Made by a program: the position numbers and the translations under genes
The notes under the pieces: generated by a model
What the model was told of the DNA's origin: nothing
Database searches by the model: none
Seen by the model: only the letters and a program-made list of their open reading frames with translations
Origin: Methylococcaceae bacterium
GTDB lineage: Bacteria; Pseudomonadota; Gammaproteobacteria; Methylococcales; Methylomonadaceae
Direction of reading: 5' to 3'
Assembly: GCA_028748685.1 (NCBI GenBank)
Contig: JAJRDU010000071.1
Coordinates: forward strand, 1 to 36,536
DNA length: 36,536 bases
Shown: one piece after another, positions 34,487 through 36,536 of the stretch
Layout of the letters: each line of letters begins with the position of its first letter
How positions within the stretch are numbered: position 1 is the first letter of the stretch

Positions 34487-34662
34487 GTTGTAAATCTCCT
34501 TTTTTCGATCGTGCATGGAATAGCCGATGTGTGATTTAAGTTGTCGTTTGTGTTGAAACCATGGGCTATCGGCCAATGAGGGCACGCCATAACCAAGGAT
34601 TTCACAATTTCTAGCTTGTATTGCGGGAAGATAATCGGTACTCCCATGTCGCTTCGTCATGT

Positions 34663-34716
34663 CAGCTCCCCAACTCACAGGAGGTGGCCAGGCTATCTCT
34701 TCCCAAAATTCGCGGC
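34663..34716 (-). promoter_or_regulatory. 3' half of the leader RNA element, upstream of D
   Basis: Minus strand carries AGCCGCGAATTTTGGGAAGAGATAGCC-type sequence followed by TGGCCACC and the CTCC/GGGGAG hairpin, as in the B leader, but the GNRA hairpin half is missing: the stop codon of gene E occupies the place where it should be (34717). This is therefore a truncated element. Confidence 0.45.
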
Positions 34717-35556
34717 TTACCCCAGGTTTTTCTGTCTACGCGAGGATGTCGCCAAGCCCGCCAAGGCAGTACCGAACAAATAAACCGCCCCGGGAACCGG
34801 AACGGCGGAAACCGTTACGTCGCTTGGGCTGCCGGCCAATGACGTATTGGCGCCACCGACGAAAATCGTGTACCAGCCAGCCTTCAGATTGTTCAGCGTC
34901 AAGGAAGCAAAGCCCTGGCCGACGCTGCCAGTAATGCCGGTTTCGTACAAGTTGTCGATACTGACGTCATTGGCGCCGTAATTGACAGCCTGCCCCCACG
35001 AGTTGGATGCATAGCTGTCGCCCGAGTTGGCATAACCCAAGGTTTCGACTATGCCGGGGCCGCCAGGAGTATTATTGCTTGCCCAGACGATGCCGGGTTG
35101 TCCTGCCTGCGCAACCTGGCTCATGTCGTGAAACGAGCCGCTCGGATTGGGGGGCATTCCTTCGGTCTGTCCGGGGACGTTCCAACCTGGATAAGTAGTA
35201 TTTTTATCGTATCCGAACGGAACCCAGTCAATGTCTGTTCTATAAAGGGTAAACGCCGGCGCATTGGCGGTTGCGTTCCGAGCCCTTGCAGTCACGGTGG
35301 TGATTGCCGTATCGGTCAACTGGAAACTGTACCAGTGGCCAATTGGGCCCCAGCCGTCACCGACATGAGAATTCGCCCCAACCCATCCGCCTAAAGAATA
35401 GTCGTCCGTTACATCAATATTGGTGATGGTTTCTCCAGCGCCCAGCACGTTGTCACTACCTACCCACGAGTTCGCCGAGGCGGAATTTGCCACGGCAAAA
35501 GACATGGCTGTTGCGGTTAAAGTGGTTTTGATAAAGGTTTGTACAGATACACTCAT
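34717..35556 (-). CDS. Secreted protein with VPVPGA sorting signal (paralog E)
   Basis: A 279-residue paralog of A, B and D: signal peptide ending NSASA, SWVGSDNVLGAGETITN, FHDMSQVAQAGQPGIVWASNNTPGGPG, NDVSIDNLYETGITGSVGQG and a C-terminal VPVPGAVYLFGTALAGLATSSRRQKNLG. Its tail (YLFG...RRQKNL) matches C rather than A, B or D, while the body matches B and D, so the gene is a mosaic. The start is ATG 35556 behind GGAG; the longer frame runs through the leader. It is the most upstream of the tandem group. Confidence 0.85.
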   Translation of the reverse strand: MSVSVQTFIKTTLTATAMSFAVANSASANSWVGSDNVLGAGETITNIDVTDDYSLGGWVGANSHVGDGWGPIGHWYSFQLTDTAITTVTARARNATANAPAFTLYRTDIDWVPFGYDKNTTYPGWNVPGQTEGMPPNPSGSFHDMSQVAQAGQPGIVWASNNTPGGPGIVETLGYANSGDSYASNSWGQAVNYGANDVSIDNLYETGITGSVGQGFASLTLNNLKAGWYTIFVGGANTSLAGSPSDVTVSAVPVPGAVYLFGTALAGLATSSRRQKNLG

Positions 35557-35707
35557 GTTGTAAATCTCCATTTTTCCATCGCGCATTGAAATAGCCGATG
35601 TGTGATTTAAGTTATCGATTGTGTTGAAACCATGGGCTGCCGGCCAGTGAGGGGACGCCTTAACCAAAGATTTCACAATTACTAGCTTGTATTGCGGGAA
35701 TATAGCC

Positions 35708-35730
35708 CCCGCCTTGTGACAGGTGTGGCT
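35708..35730 (-). promoter_or_regulatory. 5' half of the leader RNA element, upstream of E
   Basis: Minus strand has CCACA, then the hairpin CCTGTC-ACAA-GGCGGG (35708-35723). The downstream half (GCCGG junction, second stem and AGCCGGGCCACC) is deleted and joined directly to the leader sequence ending in CCCGCAATACAAGC. A truncated element, complementary to the one upstream of D. Confidence 0.4.
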
Positions 35731-35937
35731 ATTTGCTAACCGCAACACTAACAAGCAAAATAAGCACCAACAGCAAATACATTTTTATTGCACCATCAAC
35801 AAATTGAAAATAATCTAAATATCAATCTTTATTTACCTTATGCCTCAATAACTTGTCTCATTAAATGGCCACAAAAGCCTCCTGCGTCCAAGCTAATAAA
35901 ATGCCAATTTAACCGGCCTTGATGCTCCCCGTCTTTC

Positions 35938-35998
35938 CAATCGATTAATTAAATTGCATTATTTCAACTTAATCGCGGCATATCCCCTATTTAAGCGC
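35938..35998 (-). promoter_or_regulatory. Conserved far-upstream box, gene E copy
   Basis: Minus strand reads AGGGGATATGCCGC...GTTGAAATAATGCAATTTAATTAAT, matching blocks upstream of A (17455) and B (32431), and again lies about 220 bases upstream of the GNRA hairpin. Confidence 0.4.
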
Positions 35999-36146
35999 CT
36001 GGAAGTTCAAACAAGTCGAACGGATCATCACGACCGAAACAAAGAACGTTCCGTTCATGGGGTTTTGTTAAAGGAATTTCGCGGAAACTCCCTATTGCTT
36101 GAACTCCGCCGCCCGTGTATTTGGCCGCCTCAAAGCAAACCCTCTC

Positions 36147-36301
36147 CTGATTATTATAAAGATCCTTCAGCAGGCTCCAAAGATCGTCATCTCGGCAGGG
36201 ATTGCCGAGATCCAGAAGTCATGGATGACAACATCCTAGTGACCTGGATTTCGGCAATCCCTGCCGGAATGACGTAGTTGCTGAACCATCTTTATAATCA
36301 G
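36147..36301. mobile_element. 155-bp inverted-repeat element
   Basis: The left arm begins CTGATTATTATAAAGAT and contains GGCAGGGATTGCCGA followed by GATCCAG; the right arm is its imperfect complement ending ATCTTTATAATCAG. The arms of about 60 bp are separated by a short centre. No protein is encoded. This is the layout of a MITE or a large palindromic repeat. Sequence from 36302 to 36440 includes a further dispersed repeat-like stretch with GGGTTACGCTACGC. Confidence 0.65.
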
Positions 36302-36445
36302 GAACCCTCTTGAAGATGTTTTCGTAAAAAATTGGGCCGAACACAATGAAACCAACCGTTTTGATTTTGTTGGGTTACGCTACGCTCGGCAACCGTTCCA
36401 TGCGCTGCCCTACCTCCCAATGCCGTTAAGTTAAGAGATTTGTGT

Positions 36446-36536
36446 TATAATAAACAGCGTAACATACTGAAAAACAAGGATAAAACAATGAAATCGACTT
36501 AGCAGTATCCATGCCAGCATTCTCGCCCATCTTTCA
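36446..36536 (+). other. Possible start of a frameshifted gene at the window edge
   Basis: TATAAT (36446-36451) and AAGGA at 36476-36480 precede ATG 36488, but the frame stops after four codons (MKST, TAG). Another frame continues as LSSIHASILAHLS, which faintly resembles the N-terminus of IS4-type transposases. Too little sequence remains to decide between a broken transposase gene and chance. Confidence 0.25.

Noticed and set aside
35557-35754. 66-codon N-terminal extension of paralog E (and the 64-codon one of D)
   Set aside because: These run through the leader; the signal peptide and GGAG site define the inner start in all paralogs.
13000-36536. CRISPR array
   Set aside because: The repeats are few, long, palindromic and irregularly spaced; no regular repeat-spacer pattern or cas gene was seen.

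Overview
The window looks like the chromosome of a gammaproteobacterium, most likely a type I methanotroph or close relative (Methylomonas/Methylobacter-like). This is an inference from the housekeeping gene order, several exosortase-type C-terminal sorting signals, and the unusually long di-heme cytochrome c peroxidases that resemble surface-associated peroxidases of methanotrophs. No taxonomic search was possible.

Left third (1-12.2 kb): the 3' end of a group II intron (domains V and VI) enters at the left edge. It is followed by a block of minus-strand housekeeping genes. In transcription order these are queF, a free-standing FlhB C-terminal domain, psd, yajC, secD, a 66-residue two-helix membrane protein, ndk, rlmN, pilW/pilF, hisS, yfgM, bamB, der and tpx. 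This is the familiar ndk-to-der cluster, but rodZ and ispG are not between pilW and hisS, and secF does not follow secD.

Right two thirds (12.6-36.5 kb): an accessory region for the cell envelope. A His-rich glycine-zipper protein leads in. Then comes a minus-strand module of a sorting-signal protein (A) and a 736-residue di-heme peroxidase. A plus-strand cluster follows: a TlpA-like thioredoxin, a DUF4266 lipoprotein, a 1101-residue DUF3570 outer-membrane protein carrying an inserted domain and a second beta-barrel, a small sorting-signal protein homologous to that inserted domain, a third di-heme peroxidase, another sorting-signal protein, and a beta-helix gene broken by one in-frame TGA. 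Beyond it lies a second copy of the A/peroxidase module (B plus peroxidase 2) and three more tandem sorting-signal paralogs (C, D, E) on the minus strand.

How it may work: in all three peroxidase loci a secreted protein with a VPVPGA-type C-terminal sorting signal sits directly upstream of a large MauG/CcpA-family di-heme enzyme. Methanotrophs use such pairs (MopE/SACCP, CorA/CorB, MbnP/MbnH) to make tryptophan-derived copper sites. My hypothesis is that this is an expanded surface system in which di-heme enzymes oxidise exosortase-sorted partners. Four paralogs have long leaders with shared blocks: a structured RNA element resembling the GEMM (c-di-GMP-I) riboswitch, intact in only one copy, and a conserved far-upstream box. 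Repeated small inverted-repeat elements (four copies) are scattered through the region, one of them inside a leader RNA hairpin.
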